NCBI GenBank assembly: GCA_016939335.1
Contig: JAFGHC010000004.1
Coordinates: forward strand, 1 to 53,364
DNA: 53,364 nucleotides
Source of the DNA: Candidatus Saganbacteria bacterium
Lineage (GTDB): Bacteria; Margulisbacteria; WOR-1; O2-12-FULL-45-9; XYB2-FULL-48-7
Direction: 5' to 3'
Shown here one piece after another: positions 15,717 to 25,713 of the stretch (positions are counted from its first letter, which is position 1; every line of letters begins with the position of its first letter). Under the pieces are notes generated by a model. The model saw only the letters and a list, made by a program, of their open reading frames with translations, searched no databases and was not told the origin of the DNA. A program made the translations under genes and the position numbers.

Positions 15717-16661
15717 ATGAAACTCTCGCAGCTCGGCGAGTTCGGGCTGATCGAACTTATTGCCAGGCGTGAATCTAAACGCAGGGGGACCGTTGTCGGG
15801 ATAGGGGACGATGCCGCTGTACTGCAACTTCCAACTTCCAACCTCCAACCTCAAAATAAGAACAAAAGCCAATACCAATTAATAACAACCGATGCTTTGA
15901 TAGAAGGGGTGCACTTTAAGAGAAAGGGGCTTTCTTTTTTCGCCCTGGGGGGAAAGGCGCTGGCGGCGAATATCTCTGACATCGCGGCGATGGGCGGGCT
16001 TCCCAAACACGCGCTGGTGACGCTCGGCTTGCCGAAGAACCTGCCGGTCAAGGCGGTCGGCGAATTTTATCGCGGCCTCAACCGGCTGGCCAGGAAATAT
16101 AATATCGATGTGATCGGCGGCGATACCGCGGCTTCCCCCCGGGCGATCATTGTTTCCCTCACTTTGCTCGGCCGGGTGGAAAAGAAGAACATTCTTCTCC
16201 GTTCGACCGCGCGGCCCGGCGACCTGATCTGCGTCACGGGACGGTTCGGCGGGCCGGCATCACGAAAATTCGAAATTCGAAATTCGAAATTCGAGATCAG
16301 GCTGGAAGAAGCGCGGGCCATCGCCCGATCCGGCCTGGCGACGGCGATGATCGACAGCTCGGACGGGCTGGCCCGCTCGGTCATTGAGCTTTGCCGGGCG
16401 AGCCGGACCGGCGCCCGGCTCTGGGAGATCGAGGTCCCGGTCGCGCCCGGGGCGACGGTCGAACAGGCGCTGGGCGGCGGCGAAGAGTATGAGCTGGTCT
16501 TTACGGCCGGAAAAAACAAGATCGAAAAACTTCATCGCGGCGGCCTGAAGTTCAGGGTGGTCGGCGAGATCGTGGCGCCGCAGTTCGGGCTCAAGCTGTT
16601 CGACCGGCGTGGTAGAATCAGAGAGTTGAAAACCGGAGGCTACGAGCATTTCGTAAAATGA
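15717..16661 (+). CDS. thiL: Thiamine-monophosphate kinase, with two in-frame repeat insertions
   Basis: 314 residues; phosphorylates thiamine phosphate to the pyrophosphate cofactor. AIR synthase-like fold: GIGDDAAVL, ITTDALIEGVHF, KALAANISDIAAMGG, VIGGDTAAS, VTGRFG, MIDSSDGLA and GGEEYELVF. Residues 37-52 (LPTSNLQPQNKNKSQ region) derive from a CTTCCAAC tandem repeat, and residues 183-195 (RKFEIRNSKFEIR) from an ATTCGAA tandem repeat; both fall between conserved blocks. The stop overlaps the next start by ATGA. Confidence 0.94.
   Translation: MKLSQLGEFGLIELIARRESKRRGTVVGIGDDAAVLQLPTSNLQPQNKNKSQYQLITTDALIEGVHFKRKGLSFFALGGKALAANISDIAAMGGLPKHALVTLGLPKNLPVKAVGEFYRGLNRLARKYNIDVIGGDTAASPRAIIVSLTLLGRVEKKNILLRSTARPGDLICVTGRFGGPASRKFEIRNSKFEIRLEEARAIARSGLATAMIDSSDGLARSVIELCRASRTGARLWEIEVPVAPGATVEQALGGGEEYELVFTAGKNKIEKLHRGGLKFRVVGEIVAPQFGLKLFDRRGRIRELKTGGYEHFVK
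15825..15855. repeat. CTTCCAAC-type repeat inserted in thiL
   Basis: Tandem ACTTCCA, ACTTCCA, ACCTCCA, ACCTC, read in frame next to the DDAAVL motif. Confidence 0.7.
16261..16297. repeat. ATTCGAA tandem repeat inserted in thiL
   Basis: About four tandem copies of AATTCGAA, read as KFEIRNSKFEIR. The same motif fills the gap upstream of trpS and recurs downstream of tRNA-Asp. Confidence 0.75.
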
Positions 16662-17791
16662 TAAACCAGCGGCGCCTGATCAAGACCTTCAAACAACTGG
16701 TGCGGATCGACAGCCTTTCGCTGCGGGAGGGGAAGATCAACCGGTCCCTGCGGCAGCAGCTGCGCGCCCTCGGCCTGCGCGCCGTCGAGGCCGGCCGGGT
16801 GAGGGGGGGCGAGGCGGGGAGCCTGATCGTGACCGTGCCGGGACGGGGCGCGAGCCGGCCGCGTCTGCTTTTGAACGCGCACACCGACACCGTTTCGCCG
16901 GGCCGGGGGATCAAACCGGTCGAAAAGGACGGGGTCATCCGTTCCGACGGCAAAACGATCCTGGGCGCCGACAATAAAGCCGGAGTGGCCGCTCTTTTGG
17001 AGATCCTCCGGACGATCAAAGAGCGGGAATTGCCGCACCCGCCGCTCCGGGTCATCTTTACCGTCGCCGAAGAGATCGGCCTTAACGGCGCCAAGGCCCT
17101 GCCCGGCAAATACCTGAAAGCCGATTTCGGCCTGGCGATCGACGGCGGGGAGATCGGGACAGTGGTTAACCGGGCGCCGACCCAGTACAATTTGACCGCG
17201 ACGATCGTCGGACGCGCGGCCCACGCCGGCCTCCGCCCGGAGGAGGGGATCAATGCGATCAAGGTCGCCGGCGAGGCGATCGCCCGGATGAAGCTCGGCC
17301 GGATCGACCGCGAAACGACCGCCAACCTCGGGCTGATCAAAGGTGGAGTGGCGACCAATGTCGTGCCGGCCGAGGTTGAACTGCGGGGTGAGGCGCGCAG
17401 CCACAACGCCGCCAAGCTTGAACGTCAGGTCGAGCACATGGAACGGACGCTGTTCAAGGCCTGCCGCCGGCACCGCGCCCGCCTGAAATTGAAGGTCGAA
17501 CGGGCGTACAGATCGTTCACCGTAAAAGAGACGGATAAATTCCTGGCTTTTGTCACGGCGACTTTGCGGCGCGCCGGTCTCCAGCCGGTCGTGCGGCGGA
17601 CCGGCGGCGGCTCGGACGCCAATATCTTCAACGAGCGGGGCATCCCCTCGATCATCCTGGGAGTGGGGGCTGACCGGGTGCACACCCTCCGGGAAAATAT
17701 CCGGACCGCCGACCTGATCAAAGGGACGGAAAACATCCTGGCGGTCATTCTGGGAGTGGCGGCGTGGACCAGCCCGAAGAACAAACGATAA
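16658..17791 (+). CDS. M20-family metallopeptidase (PepT-like)
   Basis: 377 residues. The di-zinc site is readable: NAHTDTV (H, D), LGADNKAGVA (bridging D), FTVAEEIGLNGA (catalytic EE), AIDGGE, and H in GVGADRVHTLRE. The dimerisation domain includes GRAAHAG. It most resembles PepT/YgeY-type aminopeptidases that clip small peptides in the cytosol. Translation is coupled to thiL (4-bp overlap), and the Nudix gene starts 28 bp before its stop. Confidence 0.88.
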   Translation: MINQRRLIKTFKQLVRIDSLSLREGKINRSLRQQLRALGLRAVEAGRVRGGEAGSLIVTVPGRGASRPRLLLNAHTDTVSPGRGIKPVEKDGVIRSDGKTILGADNKAGVAALLEILRTIKERELPHPPLRVIFTVAEEIGLNGAKALPGKYLKADFGLAIDGGEIGTVVNRAPTQYNLTATIVGRAAHAGLRPEEGINAIKVAGEAIARMKLGRIDRETTANLGLIKGGVATNVVPAEVELRGEARSHNAAKLERQVEHMERTLFKACRRHRARLKLKVERAYRSFTVKETDKFLAFVTATLRRAGLQPVVRRTGGGSDANIFNERGIPSIILGVGADRVHTLRENIRTADLIKGTENILAVILGVAAWTSPKNKR

Positions 17792-18303
17792 GCTCGCGGA
17801 CGCTCTTTACCGGGCGTCTGCTCAAGGTCAGGCGCGACACCGTCCGCCTGCCGAACGGCGTCGAGACGACGCGCGAAGTGGTGGAGCACCCCGGGGCGGT
17901 CGCCGTGATCGCCCTGACCGGCGCCAACGAACTGGTGCTGGTCCGGCAGTACCGCCGGCCGGCCGGGCGGGCCTTGCTCGAAGTGCCGGCCGGCGTGCCG
18001 CGGCCGGGTGAGGACTGGGCGGCGGCGGCCCGGCGCGAACTGGCGGAAGAGACCGGCTATCGCGCCGGTTCAGTCGAAAAACTCTGGGCCGGCTACGCTT
18101 CGCCCGGCTATTCCAACGAGGTGATCAGCTTCTTTGTCGCCCGCGGCCTGACCGCCGGCCCGGCGCGGACCGATGAGGACGAGCTGATCGAAGTCGTCCG
18201 CCTGCCGCTTGACGAATGCCGGCGGCGACTGGCGGCCGGCGAGATCGACGACAACAAGACGATGATCGCGATCATGGCCGCCGAACTTTATTTAAAGAGA
18301 TGA
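17764..18303 (+). CDS. nudF: Nudix hydrolase, ADP-ribose pyrophosphatase type
   Basis: 179 residues. The full Nudix box begins at GVPRPGEDWAAAARRELAEE and continues TGY, binding Mg and cutting the diphosphate of ADP-ribose-like substrates. The upstream ELVLVRQYRRPAGRALLEVPAG is typical of the ADPRase subgroup. Translation is coupled at both ends: it overlaps the M20 gene by 28 bp and the recombinase by 4 bp. Confidence 0.9.
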   Translation: MDQPEEQTISSRTLFTGRLLKVRRDTVRLPNGVETTREVVEHPGAVAVIALTGANELVLVRQYRRPAGRALLEVPAGVPRPGEDWAAAARRELAEETGYRAGSVEKLWAGYASPGYSNEVISFFVARGLTAGPARTDEDELIEVVRLPLDECRRRLAAGEIDDNKTMIAIMAAELYLKR

Positions 18304-19184
18304 TTGCCATGCGGGCGGAGATAAAAGACTTTATTGATTATTTACGGATCGAGCGCGGTTATTCGCCCAATACCACCGCCGCTTACGAACGAGACCTCAC
18401 GCAATTCTTTAAATACGCCGGCGGCAAACCGGCGGAGCGGATCGGGCGCGAAACGGTCAAAAGCTATCTCGATTATTTGAACAGCGAAGGGAATTCGGTC
18501 GCTTCCCTCGAGCGCAAGCTCGCCTGCCTGAAATCATTTTACAAGTATCTGGCCGGCGAGGGGAAGGCGGCGGAGAATCCGACGGCCGATTTCCGGCTGC
18601 CGAAGAAGGCCAAACGTCTGCCCAAGGCGCTTAATATGAACGAAACGGTCCATCTGCTCAACGCCGCGCGGGGGAGCACCCCGCTGGCGCTGCGCGACGC
18701 CGCGCTGCTCGAACTGCTGTACGCGACCGGCCTGCGCGCCTCCGAAGCGATCGGCTTGAACCTCTCCGATATCAATTTTGACGTTTCCTTCATACGCTGT
18801 TTCGGCAAAGGCGCGAAAGAGCGGGTCGTGCCGGTCGGCAAAGCGGCGCTCGCGGCGCTCAAAAATTATTTGGAGCAAGGGCGGCCGCGCTTGCCGCAGA
18901 AGGACAGGGAGGCGTTATTCCTCGATAAGAACGGCGCGCGGCTGACGCGCGAGGGGCTCTGGCAGACGATCAAGCGCTACGTCAAAAAGGCGGGGCTGAA
19001 GGCCAAGACCTCGCCGCACACGCTGCGCCACTCGTTCGCCACGCACCTGCTGGAAAAAGGGGCCGATCTGCGCTCGGTCCAGGAGATGCTCGGCCACGCC
19101 GACATCGCCACGACGCAGATCTACACGTCGGTCTCGCGGGAGCGGCTGAAGAAAATGTACGCGAAGGCGCATCCGCGGGCTTAG
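18300..19184 (+). CDS. xerD: Tyrosine recombinase XerC/XerD
   Basis: 294 residues from the ATG overlapping the Nudix stop (ATGA). The N-terminal SAM-like DNA-clamp domain (about 5-90) is followed by the catalytic domain with R146 (ATGLRASE), K170, H240 and R243 (HTLRHSF), H266 (LGHADI) and the nucleophile Y275. It resolves chromosome dimers at dif with FtsK. Its setting among housekeeping genes fits a host Xer rather than a phage integrase. XerC and XerD cannot be separated by eye. Confidence 0.92.
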   Translation: MIAMRAEIKDFIDYLRIERGYSPNTTAAYERDLTQFFKYAGGKPAERIGRETVKSYLDYLNSEGNSVASLERKLACLKSFYKYLAGEGKAAENPTADFRLPKKAKRLPKALNMNETVHLLNAARGSTPLALRDAALLELLYATGLRASEAIGLNLSDINFDVSFIRCFGKGAKERVVPVGKAALAALKNYLEQGRPRLPQKDREALFLDKNGARLTREGLWQTIKRYVKKAGLKAKTSPHTLRHSFATHLLEKGADLRSVQEMLGHADIATTQIYTSVSRERLKKMYAKAHPRA

Positions 19185-19193
19185 GAGGGGGAA

Positions 19194-19778
19194 ATGTTTG
19201 ACCTTTCGTTCTTTGTTTTAACTTTGCCGATCCTGCTGGTGGTTATCACGGTGCACGAGTTTTCGCACGCGCTGGTCGCCGACAGGTTAGGGGACCCGAC
19301 GCCAAGGCTGGCGGGACGGTTAACCTTAAATCCGATCCCCCACATCGACCCGATTGGGTTATTAATGCTGATCATCGTCCGCTTCGGCTGGGCCAAGCCG
19401 GTGCCGATCAATCCTTACAATTTCCGGGACCCGCGCAGCGGGGCGCTCCTGGTCAGCATCGCCGGCCCGGTCTCTAATTTCCTCTTTGCCTGGATCGTCG
19501 CCGTTTTTTACCGGACACTGCCGCTTGATTACGCCGGCCTGCCGGCCGCGGTCATGAGCTATACGATCTTCATCAATTTGGCGCTCGGCGTTTTTAACCT
19601 GATCCCGATCCCTCCGCTGGACGGGTCGCACGTGCTGGAATTCTTCCTGCCGCCGCACCGCTATGAGATCATGCAGCAGCTGGAGCAATACGGCTTTATG
19701 CTGCTCATTGCGATCATTTTCTTCGGCCAGCCGATACTGTTCGCGGTCATTGACTTTTTGTACAGACTGCTGGTGTAG
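19194..19778 (+). CDS. M50-family site-2-type membrane protease
   Basis: 194 residues, about five membrane segments. The zinc site HEFSH (residues 21-25) lies in the first helix, and the second metal motif is NLIPIPPLDGSH. This is the short, PDZ-less M50B group related to SpoIVFB and sll0862. It cuts membrane substrates within the bilayer. An AGGAGGGGG ribosome site precedes the ATG, and folC starts 7 bp after the stop. Confidence 0.9.
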   Translation: MFDLSFFVLTLPILLVVITVHEFSHALVADRLGDPTPRLAGRLTLNPIPHIDPIGLLMLIIVRFGWAKPVPINPYNFRDPRSGALLVSIAGPVSNFLFAWIVAVFYRTLPLDYAGLPAAVMSYTIFINLALGVFNLIPIPPLDGSHVLEFFLPPHRYEIMQQLEQYGFMLLIAIIFFGQPILFAVIDFLYRLLV

Positions 19779-19785
19779 CCGTCCC

Positions 19786-20955
19786 ATGAACTATCCCGCG
19801 GCCATCAAATATTTGAGATCGCTCGAGAAATTCGGCATCAACCTTGGCCTCGAAAGGGTGGCACGGCTGCTTGACGGGCTTGGCGGCCCCCAGCGAAAAA
19901 TAAAAACCCTGCACGTGGCCGGCACCAACGGCAAGGGCTCGACCTGCGCCATGATCGCGTCGATCCTCAAAGAGGCTGGCTATAAAGTCGGCCTTTATAC
20001 TTCACCGCACCTCTTGTCTTTTAACGAACGGATCAAGATCAACGGCCGGGACATCTCGGATGATGATTTCTCGCAAGGAGTGGCAAGGATTGTCAGGGAG
20101 GAGAAGGGATTGGCAGGGAAAGAAAAGCCGACGGTGTTTGAAGTTTTGACGGCGTTGGCGTTCTGGTATTTTGCCAAGGAGAAAGTTGACTACGCTGTCG
20201 TGGAAGTGGGAATGGGCGGGCGCCTCGACGCGACCAACGTGATCACGCCGCTGGTTTCGGTCATTACCAATGTCGATCTTGAGCACACGGCGGTTTTGGG
20301 GAAGACACTGGCCAAGATCGCGGCGGAAAAGTCGGCGATCATCAAACCGGGCGTGCCGGTCGTCACCGCCGAGACCAAGCCCGAAGCTTTGCGGGTGATG
20401 AAATACCAGGCCGAAAAAAATCACAGCCTGCTGGTCCAGGTGGGCAGCCTGGGTGAGGGGTTCAAGACCAGCTTGCCGGGAGAACACCAGAAGCTCAACG
20501 CGGCCTGCGCCGTGGCGGCGGTGCGGCTGGCGGGCATTCAAGCGGGCAAAGCTTCGGTCCTGTCGGGATTGAAAAAAGTTAAATGGCCCGGTCGCTTTCA
20601 GGTCGTGAACAAACGCCCTTTGACAATTCTCGACGGCGCGCATAATCCGGCGGGCGCCAAAGTCCTGGTGGAAACTCTTGAGCAAAGATACCCCGGCAGG
20701 AAATTTGTTTTTGTCTTCGGCGTGCAAAAAGACAAGGACGCGCCGCCGATGCTCGCGCAGTTCGGCAAGATCGCGGAAGAAATAATCATAACCCGCTCGA
20801 CCAACAAAGCCGCCTCGGGGGCCGTGGACGGGAAAAAGGCGGTCCGCCTTTCAACGGCCCTCGAACTTTCGGCCGGCCGGGACCGCGTGATCACCGGCTC
20901 TTTGTACCTGCTGGCCGACGCGCTTAAATGCCTTGACGGCGCTCCCGCCCCATAG
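19786..20955 (+). CDS. folC: Folylpolyglutamate/dihydrofolate synthase
   Basis: 389 residues from the ATG at 19786, chosen because the protein then begins MNYPAAIKYLRSLEKFG as in the family; the open frame upstream runs inside the M50 gene. P-loop HVAGTNGKGSTCAM, folate site TSPHLLSFNERI, VEVGMGGRLDATNVI and the C-terminal ligase domain motif ILDGAHNPAG. It adds glutamates to folates in an ATP-dependent reaction. It is the last gene of the thiL run. Confidence 0.94.
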   Translation: MNYPAAIKYLRSLEKFGINLGLERVARLLDGLGGPQRKIKTLHVAGTNGKGSTCAMIASILKEAGYKVGLYTSPHLLSFNERIKINGRDISDDDFSQGVARIVREEKGLAGKEKPTVFEVLTALAFWYFAKEKVDYAVVEVGMGGRLDATNVITPLVSVITNVDLEHTAVLGKTLAKIAAEKSAIIKPGVPVVTAETKPEALRVMKYQAEKNHSLLVQVGSLGEGFKTSLPGEHQKLNAACAVAAVRLAGIQAGKASVLSGLKKVKWPGRFQVVNKRPLTILDGAHNPAGAKVLVETLEQRYPGRKFVFVFGVQKDKDAPPMLAQFGKIAEEIIITRSTNKAASGAVDGKKAVRLSTALELSAGRDRVITGSLYLLADALKCLDGAPAP

Positions 20956-20961
20956 TAGAAT
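20933..20961 (+). promoter_or_regulatory. Promoter of the SPOR gene and mre cluster
   Basis: TTGACG, 17-bp spacer, TAGAAT, then seven bases to the ATG at 20969. The promoter lies within the folC 3' end and implies a near-leaderless mRNA. Confidence 0.7.
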
Positions 20962-20968
20962 TGGCCTG

Positions 20969-21583
20969 ATGATTGACGACTATCCGAGCAAACTCCCCCC
21001 CGGGGATCTCCCAGAGAGTGATTTAGGCCGGCAGGTCGGGGCGCGCCGGGAAAGTCGCCTGATCGCTTTCTCGAAAAACGTTCTGATCTTCTGCTTGCTG
21101 GTCGGCGTGGTGGTCGCCAGTTTCTGGGTCAGCTTCCAGCTGGGCAAAAAGATCCTGCTGCCGACGAGGAAGTTGCCGGAACGGATTTCCGTGACGATCC
21201 CCGAACCGCCGCCCGCGATCAAGTCGCTGCAAAAACTGCAGGCGATGATGTCGGCCGAAGCGGAGGGCGAGCGGACCGATAAGCCAAGCAGCAAGGCCGC
21301 CCGGTCGAAAAAAAAGAAAGCGAAAAAACGGCTGGCGGCCCAGCCCGGCCAGCGCGCTTACGGCCAGCATTACTATAAGGTCCAGGCCGGCCTCTTTGTC
21401 AGCAGGGCGGAGGCCCAGGCGCTGGCCGACAAACTGACGGCGGACGGCGTGGCCGTCTTCATCAGGAAAGTCGGCGGCCGCTGGCGGGTGCAGGCCGGTG
21501 CCTACCGGACGCGGGGGGCGGCGGCGGCGATGGGTTCGAGCTTGATACAAAAGGGCTATCAGTCCGAGGTCATTTACGAATAG
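20969..21583 (+). CDS. SPOR-domain membrane protein
   Basis: 204 residues: a short cytoplasmic N-terminus, one transmembrane helix (about 33-55), a Lys/Ala-rich periplasmic linker including a KKKKAKK run, and a C-terminal SPOR domain (about 130-204; YYKVQAGLFVSRAEAQALAD, RWRVQAGAY). SPOR domains bind glycan strands lacking stem peptides at division sites. It lies 16 bp upstream of mreB and is probably co-transcribed, linking it to wall synthesis. Confidence 0.88.
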   Translation: MIDDYPSKLPPGDLPESDLGRQVGARRESRLIAFSKNVLIFCLLVGVVVASFWVSFQLGKKILLPTRKLPERISVTIPEPPPAIKSLQKLQAMMSAEAEGERTDKPSSKAARSKKKKAKKRLAAQPGQRAYGQHYYKVQAGLFVSRAEAQALADKLTADGVAVFIRKVGGRWRVQAGAYRTRGAAAAMGSSLIQKGYQSEVIYE

Positions 21584-21599
21584 TTAGGAGGGCAGTCGA

Positions 21600-22639
<1,040 letters not shown>

Positions 22640-22643
<4 letters not shown>

Positions 22644-23452
22644 CGAAGCATCCTTCTTTTAGAAAAAAAAGGTCATACACTTTACCCGTCGTCATTATCG
22701 GTCTGGCACTGCTCGCCTCGTTTGTCGTCCCGGTCCGTCTTTCGCTGCTGCGCGGCGCGGCGACCGCCGCCCTGTACCCTTTCCAGTTCGCGGCCGCCGT
22801 TTTCTGGCGCGGGGCGGTAACGCTGCCGGTCAACATCGTGAACATCAGGAACCTGGGCCGGGCGAACAGCGAGCTGAAGGCCAGGCTGGCCGAAGTGGAG
22901 CCGAAACTGGCGCGGTTCGACGAGTTAAGTTCGGAGAACGACCGTTTGAGGGAAGCGCTCGGTTTCCGGGGCGGCAACCGTTACCGGCTGGCGCTTTTGC
23001 CGGCGCAGGTGATCGGCCGGGCCGCCGGCACCTGGAACTCTATTATTGTGATCGGCCGGGGCGCAGCCGCGCGGGTGCGGGTTAACCGGCCGGTAGTCGT
23101 GAAAGATGGCCTGGTCGGCAAAGTGATCGAAGTCTCAGCCTTCAGCGCGAAGGTGCTGCTGCTGACCGACCCGCAGAGCTCGGTCGCCGCCACCGACCAG
23201 CGCAGCCGCGCCGGCGGGGTGGCCGAAGGCTACAGTCCCAACAAACTGAGAATGAAATATGTCGGGGTGACGTCCGACGTGGCGACCGGCGACGCGGTCG
23301 TGACCTCGACCGCGTCCGGCCTTTTCCCGGCCGGGATACCGGTCGGCACCGTCGCCAAAGCGGAGAAAAAGGAATCCGACCTGTTCTACGAGATCGAACT
23401 CAAGCCGGCGGCCGATCTCTCGCGCCTGGAAACCGTCTTTGTGGTCGAGTAA
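22640..23452 (+). CDS. mreC: Rod-shape-determining protein MreC
   Basis: 270 residues with a GTG start overlapping the mreB stop. One N-terminal membrane helix (about 17-35), then a coiled coil (about 70-105) and the beta-barrel pair typical of MreC ([41 protein letters not shown]). It bridges MreB/MreD to PBP2 in the periplasm. Confidence 0.94.
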
Positions 23453-23453
23453 A

Positions 23454-23930
23454 ATGCGTTCCCTCAAATTCGGCCTTTACCTGCTGGCGCTCTTCGTCCT
23501 GCAGACCGTGGTTTTTCCCCGGCTCAATCTTTTCGGCGTGGCGCCCGACCTGGTCCTGATCTTTGTCGTCGGCTGCGCGGTCACGGCCGAACCGCTGCCG
23601 GCGAACCTCCTGGCCGCCGGCTGCGGTTTATTCCAGGATCTGCTCTCGGCCGGGCCTTATCTCAATTTGCTGCTCAAAGTGGTGATCGTCAACGCCGGCA
23701 GCGCCATCAAGGAAGGTTTTGCCGGCGATGAACTGTCGCTTTCGGCCTGGCTGATCGCGCTTTTTACGCCGCTGCACCTGATAATCGAGGCCCTGGTCGT
23801 TTACTTTTTTTTCGAGCGGCAGTTCAGCCCGTTCTATCTGGCCGGCCGGGTGGCGCTGGCGACGCTTTATAATCTGCTCCTGCTGCCGCTCCTCTTCCCG
23901 CTGGTCAAGGCGTTAAACGATGCCGGATAG
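23454..23930 (+). CDS. mreD: Rod-shape-determining protein MreD
   Basis: 158 residues from the ATG directly after the mreC stop. Five or six hydrophobic segments; MreD-type FPRLNLFGVAPDLVLIFVVG and a conserved GLFQDLLSAGPYL loop. It is an inner-membrane partner of MreC and PBP2. It overlaps the next gene by 11 bp. Confidence 0.9.
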   Translation: MRSLKFGLYLLALFVLQTVVFPRLNLFGVAPDLVLIFVVGCAVTAEPLPANLLAAGCGLFQDLLSAGPYLNLLLKVVIVNAGSAIKEGFAGDELSLSAWLIALFTPLHLIIEALVVYFFFERQFSPFYLAGRVALATLYNLLLLPLLFPLVKALNDAG

Positions 23931-25689
23931 AAAAAACAATGTCCTGGCGCTGGTTGCCGGGCTGGCATTTTTTATCCTGCTGCTGCGGCTGGCGCAGCTG
24001 CAGTTAATTGAAGGGCGCAAATACCGGAAGCTGGCCGGTGACAACGCCGCCAAGACGGTGGTCGCGCCGGCGCCGCGCGGCATTATTTACGACCGCAACG
24101 GCCAGGTGCTGGTCGCCAACCGGCCGGTCTTTTCGGTCCAGGTCCTGCCCGAATTGCTCTCGTCGTCCGACACCGCCAAGCGGGACGGGGTCCTGGCGCG
24201 GCTGGGCGGGTTGCTGGGCGAGCCGATCGAGGTCAAAGTTTCCCCCGGCCGGCCGATCATCGTTAAGAACAATATTCCGCCGGCGGTCGCCGCCCGGATC
24301 GAGGAGCAGCGGGACGGGCTGGAAGGGGTGGTGGTCAGTGTTCAGCCGGTCCGCTATTATCCCTACGGCAGCGTTGCTTCGCATCTCCTCGGCTATGTTG
24401 GCGAGATCGAGTCGGACGAACTGCAGCGGCTGAAAGCCGAGGGTTACCGTCTGGGCGACAGCGTCGGCAAGGACGGCGTGGAAAAACTTTACGACCGGCT
24501 GATCCGGGGCGTTGACGGCGGCAAAAAGATCGAAGTCGACGCCTTCGGCACGCCGACCCGCCTGCTTGAATCGCGCGAACCGCTCCCGGGCGCCGACGTC
24601 AAGTTGACGCTCGACCTCGACCTTCAGCGGGCGGCCGAGCAGGCGCTCGCGGGCAAGGAGGGAGCGGTGGTGATCCTTGACCCCAGGACCGGCGAGCTTC
24701 TGGCGATGGTCAGCCGGCCCAATTACGATCCCAATCTGTTTATCGACCCGCTCGACAAGTCCAAGTGGTGGGCGCTGACCCAGAAGAGCCATCCTTTCAT
24801 GAACCGGGCGCTGGCGGTCTATCCCCCCGGTTCGATCTTCAAAGTCGTGACGATGAGCGCGGCGCTGAGCGAAGGGGTGACCAAGCCCGACGAGATCTTT
24901 AACTGCCCCGGTTATTACCGCGTCAACAACCGCTATGCCGCCTGCTGGAAAACGGGCGGCCACGGCCGGCTGGCGATGGCCGAGGGGCTGACCCAGTCGT
25001 GCGACGTCGTTTTTTATGAACTGGGCAAGCGGCTCGGCCCGGACCGGCTGGCGCCTTATGCCGTCAAATACGGGCTGGGCGAGAAGACCGGCATCGACCT
25101 GCCGCAGGAAAAGAAAGGGCTGGTGCCGACAGGCGACTGGAAAAAAAGGGTCTATGGCGAGCCGTGGTATGACGGCGATTCGATCAATTACGGGATCGGG
25201 CAGGGGTTTGTTCAGGTCACGCCGCTCCAGATGGCGTGCGTCTACGGCACGCTGGCCGTCGGCCGCCGGATGAAACCCTATGTCGTGGCGGAGATCAAGG
25301 ACCGCGCCGGCGAGGTCCTTTATCGGGGCAAGGAGGCGACGGCGGCCGCGGCGCCGGTCGGCGAAAATATCCTCTCGGTCATCGGCCACGCTTTGCGGGA
25401 AGCGGTGATGCGGGGGACCGGCATTGCCGCGCGGATCGAAGGCCTGCCGGCGGCCGGCAAGACCGGCACCGCCGAGAATCCCGGCCTGCCGCACGCCTGG
25501 TTCCTCTGTTTTGCCCCGGCTGACGACCCGCGGATCGTGATCGCCGTTTTTGTCGCCCACGGCGAGCACGGCGACAAGACCTCGGCCTACGTCGCCCGGG
25601 ACATTTTGACCTGGTACCGCGACCACCGGCTGGCCGCGGCCGGCGGGGGCGGCGCGGCGGGGACGCAAGAAGCTTTTGACAGCCAGTGA
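23920..25689 (+). CDS. mrdA: Penicillin-binding protein 2, elongasome transpeptidase
   Basis: 589 residues: N-terminal membrane anchor (about 8-28), dimerisation/pedestal domain (GIIYDRNGQVLVAN; YYPYGSVASHLLGYVGEI) and transpeptidase domain with the nucleophile S305 and K308 (GSIFK), the second motif S360-C-D and K514-T-G. It cross-links peptidoglycan during elongation. It closes the mreBCD-PBP2 cluster; no rodA follows here. Confidence 0.96.
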   Translation: MPDRKNNVLALVAGLAFFILLLRLAQLQLIEGRKYRKLAGDNAAKTVVAPAPRGIIYDRNGQVLVANRPVFSVQVLPELLSSSDTAKRDGVLARLGGLLGEPIEVKVSPGRPIIVKNNIPPAVAARIEEQRDGLEGVVVSVQPVRYYPYGSVASHLLGYVGEIESDELQRLKAEGYRLGDSVGKDGVEKLYDRLIRGVDGGKKIEVDAFGTPTRLLESREPLPGADVKLTLDLDLQRAAEQALAGKEGAVVILDPRTGELLAMVSRPNYDPNLFIDPLDKSKWWALTQKSHPFMNRALAVYPPGSIFKVVTMSAALSEGVTKPDEIFNCPGYYRVNNRYAACWKTGGHGRLAMAEGLTQSCDVVFYELGKRLGPDRLAPYAVKYGLGEKTGIDLPQEKKGLVPTGDWKKRVYGEPWYDGDSINYGIGQGFVQVTPLQMACVYGTLAVGRRMKPYVVAEIKDRAGEVLYRGKEATAAAAPVGENILSVIGHALREAVMRGTGIAARIEGLPAAGKTGTAENPGLPHAWFLCFAPADDPRIVIAVFVAHGEHGDKTSAYVARDILTWYRDHRLAAAGGGGAAGTQEAFDSQ

Positions 25690-25704
25690 CAAATTTGCTA
25701 AAAT
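25676..25704 (+). promoter_or_regulatory. Promoter of rplY
   Basis: Consensus TTGACA, 17-bp spacer, TAAAAT, overlapping the PBP2 stop. The -10 ends nine bases before the ATG at 25714, so the leader is at most two or three bases. Confidence 0.8.
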
Positions 25705-25713
25705 AATAGCGTC

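Noticed and set aside
20998-21300. Minus-strand open frames opposite the SPOR and mreB genes
   Set aside because: Composition and lack of start signals mark them as shadows.
24004-25692. Long minus-strand open frame opposite mrdA
   Set aside because: High-GC shadow of PBP2 with no ribosome site or domain; several similar shadows lie opposite leuB, L25 and folC.
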